64,000 nucleotides of DNA from Rhodobacteraceae bacterium EL53 (GTDB lineage: Bacteria; Pseudomonadota; Alphaproteobacteria; Rhodobacterales; Rhodobacteraceae). The stretch covers positions 186,001-250,000 of the forward strand of contig OMPR01000008.1 of NCBI GenBank assembly GCA_900313015.1, in the 5' to 3' direction. The translations under genes and the position numbers were made by a program. This document shows positions 35,015 through 43,623 of the stretch, one piece after another. The notes below the pieces were generated by a model. The model was given only the letters and a program-made list of their open reading frames with translations, did not search any database and was not told the origin of the DNA. Position 1 is the stretch's first letter. Each line of letters opens with the position of its first letter.

Positions 35015-36137
35015 CCGACCGGCGCAGGCTTAGGGCTTCGACCGCTTCGATAAGACAGAGAAATGCTGAAGCGGTTAAGCACCCGATGAGACCAAACTGA
35101 GAAAATAGTACGGATCCGATAAACGGGGACAAGAACACGCACAGATAGGTGACTGTGCTGTTCAATCCCATGATGGCACCGCGTTGGATCGGATCCAGGG
35201 CCGTCAACCGCGCCACCACGAGATTCAGCGCGAGGTGTTGGCCAATGCCCCACAAAAATGCAAATCCCACCAACCCTAGGTAACTAGGTGATGCCAAGCC
35301 CATCAGGCCATAGCTGACCGCGACCATGGCAAACAGCGGCGCCGTTGCACGGGCAAGACCCACCCGGTCCAAAAGCGGGTCCACCAGCACCGCCAGCCCG
35401 AAACCGATTCCATAGCTGAGCGAGATTGCACCTGCCATTGCGCTGGTGCCGTGCAAGACTTCGGTCACATGAATGCCCATGAAGAAGTACGACGTGTAAA
35501 AAGCGGTCATGATTAGGGATACAGCCGTTAACGCACGTCTCAGGCCCGGGACCCGCAAGGCGCTAAGTGGCGATGTTAACCGACCGCTGCCCACACCCAT
35601 AGTGCGCAGAGGCGAGGACAGCACCCACAGCAGGGCCGCAGCAGCCGTTAAAACGGCATAAACCGCTCGCCACCCTACCAGATCCGTTGCATAGGCCGAG
35701 ACACTGACACCAAGCACTAGCGATACAGTCCAGCCGGTCAAAACTGCGCCTGTCACTTGCGCCTCGCGCCCTGCAGGAGCGATCGAGGCGGGCAGGGCAT
35801 AAATAGCGGGCAGAGCGATCCCGGACGCGACCCCACATAGCGCCTGTGCAACGATCAAGGCAATCAGAGTTGGTGCCCAGGCGCTGGCCGCCAAGCCGAG
35901 CGCTAATCCAATCAGGGCTAGGCGCAACATACGCCCAGCACCATAGCGATCAGACAGGGGGGCAAGGGTCAGTGCGGCGAATGCGGTGCCAAGCCCATAG
36001 CCGCTGGCGGCATGCATGACTTGGGCTGCCGGTACGCCCAGCGTTTGACCCACGGCAGAGACAATCGGCGCAAGGAGGAGTGAATTCGCCCCGATGATAC
36101 CGATGGAACTGAGAAGAATTAGAATCGGCGCCCACAT
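34983..36137 (-). CDS. MFS transporter
   Basis: 384 residues from ATG at 36137. Twelve hydrophobic spans; the first-loop region GLGTAFAALTLAPLSDRYGAGRML resembles MFS motif A. The start lacks a ribosome-binding site; a TTG at 36197 extends it by 20 residues but is not better supported. Divergent from an Lrp-type regulator within a 72-bp gap, which suggests that this regulator controls export or import here. The substrate is unknown. Confidence 0.85.
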   Translation of the reverse strand: MWAPILILLSSIGIIGANSLLLAPIVSAVGQTLGVPAAQVMHAASGYGLGTAFAALTLAPLSDRYGAGRMLRLALIGLALGLAASAWAPTLIALIVAQALCGVASGIALPAIYALPASIAPAGREAQVTGAVLTGWTVSLVLGVSVSAYATDLVGWRAVYAVLTAAAALLWVLSSPLRTMGVGSGRLTSPLSALRVPGLRRALTAVSLIMTAFYTSYFFMGIHVTEVLHGTSAMAGAISLSYGIGFGLAVLVDPLLDRVGLARATAPLFAMVAVSYGLMGLASPSYLGLVGFAFLWGIGQHLALNLVVARLTALDPIQRGAIMGLNSTVTYLCVFLSPFIGSVLFSQFGLIGCLTASAFLCLIEAVEALSLRRSVTSGSPVVQP

Positions 36138-36209
36138 GTACAATATCCATGAATCTTGTTCGGTGTTCGTGCTATTCCTTGGAATGGCATACGGCAAAAG
36201 GAAAACGAT

Positions 36210-36740
36210 ATGGCTGTCGCAAAAACAGAGGGTGTTCGGAAATCTACCGGTATGATACGGCCATTGGATGACTTGGACCGAAAGATATTAGGCACGTTGA
36301 GCCGGGATGCCACCCAAAGCTATGCCTCAATCAGTCGCGAGGTGGGATTGTCGGCCCCCGCCGTGCACGAGCGAGTCAAACGGTTGCGATCCAGTGGGGT
36401 GATTAAATCGACGGTCGCTCAGTTAGATGGGGCGGCTGTAGGCAAGCCGTTGTTGGGGTTCATTCACGTGGATACGACGGGATGGGGTAAAACCCGCGCG
36501 ATGCTTGCGTTAGAAGATCGACCCGAGGTCGAAGAGATCCACGGTGTAACAGGGGATACCTGTTTGATCATCAAGGTTCGGGTTGCGTCGCCCTTGGCCT
36601 TGGAAGGGCTGTTGGCTCAGATCTATGACGTCGAAGGGGTTCGAGGCTCGCGTACTTTTGTGTCGCTGTCCACTCACTTGGAGCGCAGTGTGCAGGCAGA
36701 GATCAGTGATGATCTTGAAAGCCGATCTGTCATTAAATAG
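36210..36740 (+). CDS. Lrp/AsnC-family transcriptional regulator
   Basis: 176 residues. N-terminal HTH: LDDLDRKILGTLSRDATQSYASISREVGLSAPAVHERVKRL (about 15-58); C-terminal RAM ligand domain with EEIHGVTGDTCLIIKVRV. AAAGGA precedes the ATG. It likely senses an amino acid and controls the divergent MFS gene. It has an N-terminal extension of about 14 residues relative to short Lrp proteins. Confidence 0.9.
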   Translation: MAVAKTEGVRKSTGMIRPLDDLDRKILGTLSRDATQSYASISREVGLSAPAVHERVKRLRSSGVIKSTVAQLDGAAVGKPLLGFIHVDTTGWGKTRAMLALEDRPEVEEIHGVTGDTCLIIKVRVASPLALEGLLAQIYDVEGVRGSRTFVSLSTHLERSVQAEISDDLESRSVIK

Positions 36741-36746
36741 AATCGG

Positions 36747-37826
36747 TTAGGTCGGGATTTTGAAGTGCTTTGACAGCTTCAGGCCTTGCCCTTGGTAGTT
36801 CGACGCTATGCCAGCCCCATACAATTGAGTCGGCATTTCGGCCATTCTCTCGTAAACAAGTCGCCCCACAACTTGGCCATGTTCTAAAACAAAGGGCGCT
36901 TCGTGGCAGCGTACCTCAAGCACCCCCCGCGATCCTTCGCCACCGGCTTGGGCATGGCCGAATCCAGGATCGAAGAAGCCAGCATAATGGACACGGAATT
37001 CGCCAACCATTGCCAAATAGGGCGCCATTTCAGCGGCAAACAGCGGTGGAATATGGACTGCTTCGCGACTGACAAGAATATAGAAAGCACCGGGATCAAG
37101 GATAATGCAGCCGTCCCGTGTCCGCACCTCTTCCCAATAATCGGCGGGGTCGTATTCGCCGATGCGATCCAGATCAATTACCCCAGTATGTGGTTTTGCT
37201 CGATACCCGACAAGGTCCGTTCCGGGCAGCTGTAGATCGACCGAAAAGCCGAGCCCATCCTGAATAACCGCGTCGCCGTCAACGAGCCGTGTTTCTATAT
37301 GTAGCGTGGTCAACTCGTCGTCAGATAGTACGGCCTGACCCTGTCTGAACCGAATCTGGTTCAGCCGCATTCCCGGACGAACGAGGACGGAAAAAGAGCG
37401 GGGGCAGATTTCGGCAAAGAGCGGACCGGTATAGCCAGAGGGAATTCGGTCAAATTCGGTGCCACCGTCGGTGATCGTGCGGGTCAGCAGATCCAATCGC
37501 CCGGTGGAGCTTTTGGCATTCGCCACTGCGCTCATGTCGGCGGGCAGGGCCAGTGATTCCATAAGAGGAACCAAATACACGCATCCTTTTTCCAGAACAG
37601 CGCCTTGGCTCAAGTCGATACGGTGCATTTCAAATTCGTCAAGACGGTCTGAAACGGTGCGACCTTCACCAGCTAGGAAAGAGGCGCGCACACGGTAAGC
37701 CGTTCTTCCTAGACGCAGATCTAGGCTGGCAGGCTGTACTTGTTCAGGAAGAATAGAGGGAGTGGCGTGGATTGATCCATCCACGACCATAGCTTCGATT
37801 TTCTGATTTGGGCAAACACCGGTCAT
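36747..37826 (-). CDS. dcd: 2'-deoxycytidine 5'-triphosphate deaminase (double-domain type)
   Basis: 359 residues, about twice the length of E. coli Dcd. The N-terminal half has the dUTPase-like fold with QPASLDLRLGRTAYRV, AKSSTGRLDLLTRTI and SGYTGPLFAEICPRS; a second half repeats the fold (PAD YWEEVRTRDG... FAEMAPYL region). It deaminates dCTP to dUTP, feeding dTTP synthesis. This long form is known in alphaproteobacteria. Tail-to-tail with the Lrp gene. Confidence 0.9.
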   Translation of the reverse strand: MTGVCPNQKIEAMVVDGSIHATPSILPEQVQPASLDLRLGRTAYRVRASFLAGEGRTVSDRLDEFEMHRIDLSQGAVLEKGCVYLVPLMESLALPADMSAVANAKSSTGRLDLLTRTITDGGTEFDRIPSGYTGPLFAEICPRSFSVLVRPGMRLNQIRFRQGQAVLSDDELTTLHIETRLVDGDAVIQDGLGFSVDLQLPGTDLVGYRAKPHTGVIDLDRIGEYDPADYWEEVRTRDGCIILDPGAFYILVSREAVHIPPLFAAEMAPYLAMVGEFRVHYAGFFDPGFGHAQAGGEGSRGVLEVRCHEAPFVLEHGQVVGRLVYERMAEMPTQLYGAGIASNYQGQGLKLSKHFKIPT

Positions 37827-37884
37827 CCCAAGTCCTCTCGTTCTTGGAGGCCGGGGTTTGCCATCATCTAACGTCGGCGATTTT

Positions 37885-37961
37885 TGGTCGGGCTAGCAGG
37901 ACTCGAACCTGCGACCTTCCGTCCCCCAGACGGACGCGCTACCAGGCTGCGCCATAGCCCG
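37885..37961 (-). tRNA. tRNA-Pro (anticodon GGG)
   Basis: 77 bases including CCA. Acceptor CGGGCTA pairs with TAGCCCG. Anticodon arm TCCGT-CTGGGGG-ACGGA gives GGG, reading CCC. T-arm GCAGGTTCGAGTCCTGC is intact. It lies 58 bases beyond merR on the same strand, so co-transcription is possible. Confidence 0.95.
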
Positions 37962-38019
37962 ACGTTGGAGCTTTCATAACGGTTTTGACGGGCGGGGCAA
38001 GAGGTAATCTGAGGCTTTT

Positions 38020-38703
38020 TTACGAACTTGTTGAACTTGTTTCTTGCCGATCAAGCCAGGCCTTTAGTTCCTTGGCAATTGGGCGCATGGCGGCCAACGT
38101 TGCGGATGAAAAAACGGAATTCCCGCTAAGCCTTTGTAAGGGGCCAGGAACATATTCTTCTGTAATTTCAACAGTCGCAGATGATTCTATGGGGGCTACG
38201 GCCACAGGTTCTGGTTCGCTTGGCTCTGGATCAGCGACAGGGGCCGCAGCCGGAGTAATCACCACCGGTTTTTGGGGCGTAAGAACGACTACAGCCGTAT
38301 CATCAGGGTCTTCTGCGGGTTCGGGTCCCAGATCCATATCAATCTGTGCAACCTCACTGGACAGAAATGGTTTGGCCTGAAACTTTACGACCGTTTCCTG
38401 ATCTGTCGCAACGGTGTGGGCCATCTCGTCTAACCCTTGTGATAGGGCGCTGACATGGGCCACACCGTTCTCTCGCAAGATTTTTTGAACACCTTTGATT
38501 GTCAGCCCATCATCATGGAGAAGCTTTTTTATCCCCCCAAGCAGCTGCATGTCTGCAGGGCGATAGTACCGACGACCACCAGCCCGCTTTACAGGTTTGA
38601 CCTGTGAAAACTTGCTTTCCCAGAACCGTAACACATGGGCTTGAATTCCCAGCCATTCCGCTACTTCGCTGATGGTGCGAAAGGCGTCGCGTGACTTGCT
38701 CAT
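38020..38703 (-). CDS. MerR-family transcriptional regulator
   Basis: 227 residues. N-terminal Mer[46 protein letters not shown] (about 10-52). The rest is a Pro/Glu-rich linker with no recognised ligand domain. It lies 17 bases after ihfA, so it belongs to the ihfA operon. This arrangement (ihfA then merR) is common in Rhodobacteraceae; its targets are unknown. Confidence 0.9.
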   Translation of the reverse strand: MSKSRDAFRTISEVAEWLGIQAHVLRFWESKFSQVKPVKRAGGRRYYRPADMQLLGGIKKLLHDDGLTIKGVQKILRENGVAHVSALSQGLDEMAHTVATDQETVVKFQAKPFLSSEVAQIDMDLGPEPAEDPDDTAVVVLTPQKPVVITPAAAPVADPEPSEPEPVAVAPIESSATVEITEEYVPGPLQRLSGNSVFSSATLAAMRPIAKELKAWLDRQETSSTSS

Positions 38704-38720
38704 GTGTCTCAGTTCCTAAT

Positions 38721-39023
38721 TTATTTTCGGTTCCCGGCCGCAACCCGGTCCTTCATCAAATGGGACGGGCGAAAGGTCAAAACGCGGCGAGGTTGAATTG
38801 GAACCTCTTCGCCGGTCTTGGGATTGCGCCCAATGCGAGCAGATTTATCGCGAACGCTGAACGTTCCAAACGATGAAATCTTAACCTGTTCACCTCGGAC
38901 CAAAGCGTCCGACATATGTTCCAGCATGCCTTCGACAAGCTGCGCACTTTCGTTGCGTGATAGACCGACCTCACGAAAAACTGCTTCGCTCAAATCCATC
39001 CGCGTTAGAGTTTTATCACCCAT
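38721..39023 (-). CDS. ihfA: Integration host factor subunit alpha
   Basis: 100 residues from ATG at 39023 (GGGGGAC upstream); the upstream ATG at 39035 lacks a ribosome-binding site. DNABII fold: [51 protein letters not shown] (arm), [12 protein letters not shown]. It bends DNA at specific sites as a heterodimer with IhfB. A strong promoter lies directly upstream. Confidence 0.96.
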   Translation of the reverse strand: MGDKTLTRMDLSEAVFREVGLSRNESAQLVEGMLEHMSDALVRGEQVKISSFGTFSVRDKSARIGRNPKTGEEVPIQPRRVLTFRPSHLMKDRVAAGNRK

Positions 39024-39046
39024 ACCGTCCCCCATGTTGCTGATAA

Positions 39047-39076
39047 ATCATAGGGGTATGAGAATTTACCTGTCAA
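39047..39076 (-). promoter_or_regulatory. Strong sigma70-like promoter of ihfA-merR
   Basis: On the minus strand: TTGACA (39076-39071), 18-base spacer, TATGAT (39052-39047). The transcript would start about 15-20 bases before the ihfA ATG. Confidence 0.7.
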
Positions 39077-39117
39077 TATCAATGAATTGCGAGTGTTAAG
39101 TTAACGGCGGTAAAAAG

Positions 39118-40083
39118 CTACCATCGAATGACAACTGCGCCCCATGCCAAACCGCCGCCAATCGCTTCGGTTACTATCAAATCACCTTGCTTGATTTGGC
39201 CGCGCGCTTTGCCAACAGACAGCGCAAGAGGGATCGATGCGGCCGACGTATTGCCGTGATCTTGCACCGTCACCACCACGTTATCCATGCTGAGGCCCAT
39301 CTTTTTGGCAGTGCCCTGAATGATACGAATGTTGGCCTGATGCGGTACAATCCAGTCAACATCTTGAGCGCTAAGTCCAGCTTTTTTCAAAGCGGTGTTT
39401 GCTGTTTTTGCAAGTTTTTCAACGGCATGGCGGAAAACCTGGTTGCCCTGCATGCGCAGGTGGCCGGTGGTTTGTGTTGACACACCGCCATCGACATACA
39501 GCAAATCTTTGTAGCGCCCGTCTGAATTCAGATCGACAGAAAGAATGCCGCGATCCTGTTCAGCTGTGTCTTGAGATTCCAACACCAGAGCCCCAGCACC
39601 ATCGCCAAACAATACGCAGGTTGATCGGTCGGACCAATCCATGATTCGTGAGAAAGTTTCCGCGCCGATCACCAAAACCCGGTTGGCCTGACCCGAAACG
39701 ATCAGAGCATTTGCGTTGCTCAGGGCGTAAACGAATCCTGCACAGACAGCCTGAACATCAAAGGCAAAGCCAGATGTCATCCCAAGCCCGGATTGAACCA
39801 TAGTCGCCGCGGACGGGAACGTTAGGTCGGCGGTCGAGGTGGCAACGATGATGGCATCGACTTCGTTCGCGTCGATGCCGGCATCGGCAAGTGCGGCACG
39901 TGCCGCATTGATCGCTAGGTCAGAGGTGGTTTCCCCGTCGGCCGCAAAGTGACGGCGTTCGATGCCGGAGCGGCTACGAATCCAGTCGTCTGAGGTTTCC
40001 AAAGTCGCTTCGAATTCTGCATTGGGAACAACGCGTTCTGGCAAGTAGTGTCCGACACCTGTGACGACTGCGCGGCCTGTCAT
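39118..40083 (-). CDS. fabH: Beta-ketoacyl-ACP synthase III (FabH)
   Basis: 321 residues. Catalytic triad: Cys in VQAVCAGFVYALSN (about 113), His in DWIVPHQANIRI (about 248), Asn in DHGNTSAASIP (about 278). It starts fatty acid synthesis by condensing acetyl-CoA with malonyl-ACP. It is 6 bases after plsX, in the order rpmF-plsX-fabH, typical of alphaproteobacteria. Confidence 0.96.
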   Translation of the reverse strand: MTGRAVVTGVGHYLPERVVPNAEFEATLETSDDWIRSRSGIERRHFAADGETTSDLAINAARAALADAGIDANEVDAIIVATSTADLTFPSAATMVQSGLGMTSGFAFDVQAVCAGFVYALSNANALIVSGQANRVLVIGAETFSRIMDWSDRSTCVLFGDGAGALVLESQDTAEQDRGILSVDLNSDGRYKDLLYVDGGVSTQTTGHLRMQGNQVFRHAVEKLAKTANTALKKAGLSAQDVDWIVPHQANIRIIQGTAKKMGLSMDNVVVTVQDHGNTSAASIPLALSVGKARGQIKQGDLIVTEAIGGGLAWGAVVIRW

Positions 40084-40089
40084 GGGGGG

Positions 40090-41205
40090 TTATCTACCTT
40101 CTTGTTTTTGGGGTTCTGGTGACGCAACGGTCGCTGCATCTTGTTTAAGCTCTTCGATGGATGCAACCCGCGCGGCCAGTTTTTCCGAAAATCCGGATTG
40201 TGCCAGCGTAAAGGCCAGCTTGACAGCCGCGGAAACACCGGTCGCGTCGGCGCCACCGTGGGACTTGATAACAGTCCCGTTCAGGCCCAGAAAAACCCCA
40301 CCATTCACCCGCCGGGGGTCAATGCGTTTCTTCAAACGTTGCAGAGATGTAATCGCCAAGACTGAGGCAAGTTGTGACAACCAGGAGTATTTGAATGCCT
40401 GCTTTAACAGCTCACCCACCAGGCTGGCAGTGCCTTCCCCGGTTTTAATGGCGACATTACCGGTAAATCCGTCCGTGACGATCACATCCGCCGCATTGCC
40501 GGGGATATCGCTGCCTTCGACGAAACCGACGAATTCAAAGTTGGCGGTATCGGCAAACTCTGCAATCAGAGTATGCGCCTCTTTCAACTCTGTGCGGCCT
40601 TTGTGTTCTTCGGTTCCGACGTTCAGCAGGCCAACACGCGGACGTGCAAGCTCCAGCCCGTTGCGCGCGTAAGAAGCCCCCATCAAGGCATATTGGAGCA
40701 AATCCTTTGCGTCGGCGCGAACATCGGCACCCACATCCAGCATGACATTAAAGGCCTGTGGGTTGAGGGAAGGCCACAGAATTGCAATAGCAGGGCGGTT
40801 CACGCCAGGCAATTTGCGTAGGCGCATCATCGACAACGCCATCAACGCGCCTGTGTTCCCACAGGAGACCGCGCCGCTGGCTTCACCTTTTTTGACCGAT
40901 TCTAACGTCGACCACATTGAGGTTTTCTTGCCGTGGCGCACCACCTGGCTGGGCTTGTCGTCCATTGTGACGACGTCGTTACAATCGCGAAAGGCGACGC
41001 GTCCTTCTAGGATGCGTCGCCGTGCGACTAACGGTTTTAACGTGTCTTCGGGGCCGTGGAGAATGAACCCAATATCCGGGTTCTTCTCTGCCGACTTAGC
41101 AATGCCCGCGACAACTGCCGACGGACCGGCGTCACCGCCCATGGCGTCAACCGAAATGATAATGCGACCGTTAGAATCGCCTGTCTGATCTGGTTGCGCC
41201 GTCAT
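40090..41205 (-). CDS. plsX: Phosphate acyltransferase PlsX
   Basis: 371 residues. PlsX signature IISVDAMGGDAGPSAVVAGI near the N-terminus and DVGADVRADAKDLLQYALMG centrally. It makes acyl-phosphate from acyl-ACP for glycerophospholipid synthesis and acts peripherally at the membrane. Operon with rpmF and fabH. Confidence 0.96.
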   Translation of the reverse strand: MTAQPDQTGDSNGRIIISVDAMGGDAGPSAVVAGIAKSAEKNPDIGFILHGPEDTLKPLVARRRILEGRVAFRDCNDVVTMDDKPSQVVRHGKKTSMWSTLESVKKGEASGAVSCGNTGALMALSMMRLRKLPGVNRPAIAILWPSLNPQAFNVMLDVGADVRADAKDLLQYALMGASYARNGLELARPRVGLLNVGTEEHKGRTELKEAHTLIAEFADTANFEFVGFVEGSDIPGNAADVIVTDGFTGNVAIKTGEGTASLVGELLKQAFKYSWLSQLASVLAITSLQRLKKRIDPRRVNGGVFLGLNGTVIKSHGGADATGVSAAVKLAFTLAQSGFSEKLAARVASIEELKQDAATVASPEPQKQEGR

Positions 41206-41228
41206 TTTGGGCCTGCTTGAGAAGGGAC

Positions 41229-41435
41229 TTAGGCCGCGTCTTCGTCCAGATCGATCTCGTCAACCTGTGCAACGATTTCTTTGTCGTCGTAGTGGCCGCA
41301 AGATGCGCAAACGTGGTGCGGGCGCTTCAGCTCACCGCAGTTTGAGCATTCGTTAGGGTTTGCAGCAACCAGGGAATCGTGTGCACGGCGGTTGTTGCGG
41401 CGCGACTTGGATACTTTGTTCTGTTGGACAGCCAT
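41229..41435 (-). CDS. rpmF: 50S ribosomal protein L32
   Basis: 68 residues. N-terminal basic [22 protein letters not shown] and a four-cysteine zinc ribbon: CSNCGEL...CASCGHY. It is the zinc-binding (C+) form. Start of the rpmF-plsX-fabH block, downstream of yceD. Confidence 0.97.
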   Translation of the reverse strand: MAVQQNKVSKSRRNNRRAHDSLVAANPNECSNCGELKRPHHVCASCGHYDDKEIVAQVDEIDLDEDAA

Positions 41436-41639
41436 CGTCTCAACCTTTGTCTATCTGGGCCGGTGGGCGTTCCCGAAGGCCGTGTTACATTGTTCGTTTC
41501 TAGCAGTTTGACGTGCGTTTAGGCCTCAGCCCCGGCGATGTCCAACCTTAAATCCGATGAGCGCGCGAAAATACTGCGATTCTCGTTGTGATCAAGCGGT
41601 TTTTACAGGCGCCCCCTATGGCAGCTTTTGTCAGCGGTG

Positions 41640-42176
41640 TCATTCCTCTTTTTTAAGAGAATCGCGCAAAGCCGCTAATCCCGCAAAGGGTTTGGCATCT
41701 TCTTTGGTCATTGGCTTCTTGCCGGGCTCAGTAAACACCGCCTCACTTACATCAGCGCCTTCGGCGCGCGGATACTGGGGCAGGGCCAAGGATAAAGCTT
41801 CGATCATGACAGCTGCAGGGTCGATATATTCTGCGAGCGCTTCGACTTCGTCATCTTCGTGCATTTCGACATCGTCTTCTTCGGGCTCTTCCCAGTCGGC
41901 CATGTAAACCCGTCGGATTGTGACATCTAAGCGCGTGCTGACGGGGTTCAGGGTTACGACACAAGGCTGCAAGACTGTGGCGCCCAGTTTGGCGGTTAAG
42001 AGCCAGTCTTTCTTACCTTGCGCTTTGATGTGCCCCTCAAAGCTGAGTTTGCGCAGGCCAAGCAAGCTCAGTTCGGTGGCAATAGACTTTAGTTCTGCCG
42101 CGCCGGGGCGCAGAGAAAAGGAAGAAGAGGTATTCTGCGGCAAATCGGCCACGCGCAGTGCAGAAGGGTTGGTCAT
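41640..42176 (-). CDS. DUF177/YceD-family protein
   Basis: 178 residues from ATG at 42176; the upstream frame to 42245 has no support. The family N-terminus (SALRVADLPQNTSSSFSLRP) and an acidic middle (YMADWEEPEEDDVEMHEDDEVEALAEYI) lead to the conserved DPAAVMIEALSLALPQYPR. YceD proteins are often beside rpmF and have been implicated in 23S rRNA accumulation. A 204-bp gap separates it from rpmF. Confidence 0.85.
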   Translation of the reverse strand: MTNPSALRVADLPQNTSSSFSLRPGAAELKSIATELSLLGLRKLSFEGHIKAQGKKDWLLTAKLGATVLQPCVVTLNPVSTRLDVTIRRVYMADWEEPEEDDVEMHEDDEVEALAEYIDPAAVMIEALSLALPQYPRAEGADVSEAVFTEPGKKPMTKEDAKPFAGLAALRDSLKKEE

Positions 42177-42193
42177 CAAGGGGCTTTCGTTGG

Positions 42194-42220
42194 TTGAACC
42201 AGAGCGTCGGTTTCTATAAT
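42194..42220 (+). promoter_or_regulatory. Candidate bamE promoter
   Basis: TATAAT at 42215-42220 is a consensus -10; TTGAAC at 42194-42199 could be the -35 with a short 15-base spacer. It is placed 40 bp before the bamE ATG in the yceD/bamE divergent gap. Confidence 0.45.
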
Positions 42221-42260
42221 CGGGATAAAAGGCGCAAGAAGCCAAGGCAAGGGGGCAGCG

Positions 42261-42731
42261 ATGTTCACATTCACTCAGCTGAAGAAATCTACGACACGGT
42301 TCGCACTGGTCGCGGTTACGGTTGGGGCTTTGGCGGCCTGCTCAGCAGTCTATCGTAACCATGGTTATACACCTACACCCGATGAGTTGAACGAGATCAC
42401 AGTGGGCGTTGATACACGCGATAGCGTAATCGAAGCGGTCGGTGCCCCCAGTTCAGGAGGGGTGTTGGGCGAATCAGGTCTGTATTATGTCGCCACCCGC
42501 ATGCGTCACTATGGTCCCCGTGCCCCACAGATTGTGTCACGTGAATTGGTTGCGATCAGTTTCAACCAGTCGGGCACTGTCAAAAATGTTGAGCGTTTTG
42601 GGCTAGAAGACGGGCGCGTTGTGACTCTGCAACGTCGTGTCACGACATCGAGCGTTGAAAGCAGCACCTTCTTGCGTCAGCTTTTGGGCAACCTTGGCAA
42701 TTTCAACCCCGCGGCGGCTCTGGGCCAATAA
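42261..42731 (+). CDS. bamE: Outer-membrane assembly factor BamE (SmpA/OmlA)
   Basis: 156 residues. Lipoprotein signal with lipobox LAAC (cysteine about 27); SmpA/OmlA fold with ELNEITVGVDTRDSVIEAVGAPS and RELVAISFNQSGTVKNVERFGLEDG. It supports the BAM complex that inserts outer-membrane barrels. Divergent from yceD; olsB follows. Confidence 0.92.
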   Translation: MFTFTQLKKSTTRFALVAVTVGALAACSAVYRNHGYTPTPDELNEITVGVDTRDSVIEAVGAPSSGGVLGESGLYYVATRMRHYGPRAPQIVSRELVAISFNQSGTVKNVERFGLEDGRVVTLQRRVTTSSVESSTFLRQLLGNLGNFNPAAALGQ

Positions 42732-42761
42732 ATCAGGCGTCATTTTGCTGAAACAGTCTGT

Positions 42762-43553
42762 ATGGTAGGCCAAGCGGGACAACGGGACCGGGTGATCTTG
42801 CAAGAGGCCGATACCTTGGCACATGCACAGCTACTTAGCAAAGGACGCTTTCGCGCCAGATTGGCCCAATCTCAGGCAGATATGGCCGCGGCGAAAGTCT
42901 TGCGCACGCGGGCCTTTGGCACCGCCGTGCTGGATCAAGACCCATTTGATGAACAATGTCGGCATGTTTTGGTCGAAGATTCCGACGCAAACAATGCGCT
43001 TGTCTGCTGTTTTCGTCTTCTGGTGCTGGCAGGTGGGGCTGATATCAGTCGCAGTTATTCAGCCCAGTTTTATGATTTGTCTGCCATGCAGGGTTTTGCG
43101 GGCAAAATGGCGGAGATGGGGCGGTTTTGTATCGACCCAGACATGAAAGATCCCGACATCTTGCGCGTCGCCTGGGGGGCTATGACCACTTATGTCGATC
43201 AAAACGAAATAGAAATGCTGTTTGGGTGTTCGTCCTTTGAAGGGACCGAAACCAGCGCCTATTTGGATGCATTTGCGATGCTGAAACATCGACATTTGGC
43301 CCCCAATCGATGGGTGCCAAGGGTCAAAGCTCCGGATGTCTTTCGCTATGCCGCACGGTTGCGCCGGAAACCGGATAGTAAAAAAGCGTTGCTGAGAATG
43401 CCGCCCTTGTTGCGGACCTATCTGATGATGGGGGGCTGGGTCAGTGATCATGCTGTGATCGACCGACATCTGAATACGCTGCATGTCTTTACCGGGCTTG
43501 AGATCGCCGCGATCCCGCCCGCGCGCAAGCGATTGTTGCGAGCCCTTGCCTGA
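42762..43553 (+). CDS. olsB: Ornithine-acyl-ACP N-acyltransferase (OlsB-like)
   Basis: 263 residues. GNAT-like OlsB fold: RTRAFGTAVLDQDPFDEQCRHVLV, EMGRFCIDPD, LFGCSSFEGTE and the C-terminal HVFTGLEIAAIPPARKRLLRAL. It makes lyso-ornithine lipid from ornithine. The usual partner olsA (lyso-ornithine acyltransferase) is not adjacent; an ABC-F gene follows. Start 42762 has a weak ribosome-binding site; a GTG at 42792 is possible. Confidence 0.82.
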   Translation: MVGQAGQRDRVILQEADTLAHAQLLSKGRFRARLAQSQADMAAAKVLRTRAFGTAVLDQDPFDEQCRHVLVEDSDANNALVCCFRLLVLAGGADISRSYSAQFYDLSAMQGFAGKMAEMGRFCIDPDMKDPDILRVAWGAMTTYVDQNEIEMLFGCSSFEGTETSAYLDAFAMLKHRHLAPNRWVPRVKAPDVFRYAARLRRKPDSKKALLRMPPLLRTYLMMGGWVSDHAVIDRHLNTLHVFTGLEIAAIPPARKRLLRALA

Positions 43554-43623
43554 GCGGGCAGTATTTTGGAAAAGATGGGGTAGAGGCGTTGACGCCCTAA
43601 ATCCAGCGGTTTAGCTCGACGGT

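Noticed and set aside
41547-41643. 31-residue frame starting on the yceD stop (ATGA)
   Set aside because: The ribosome-binding site is too close, the product is basic and featureless, and no second support exists.
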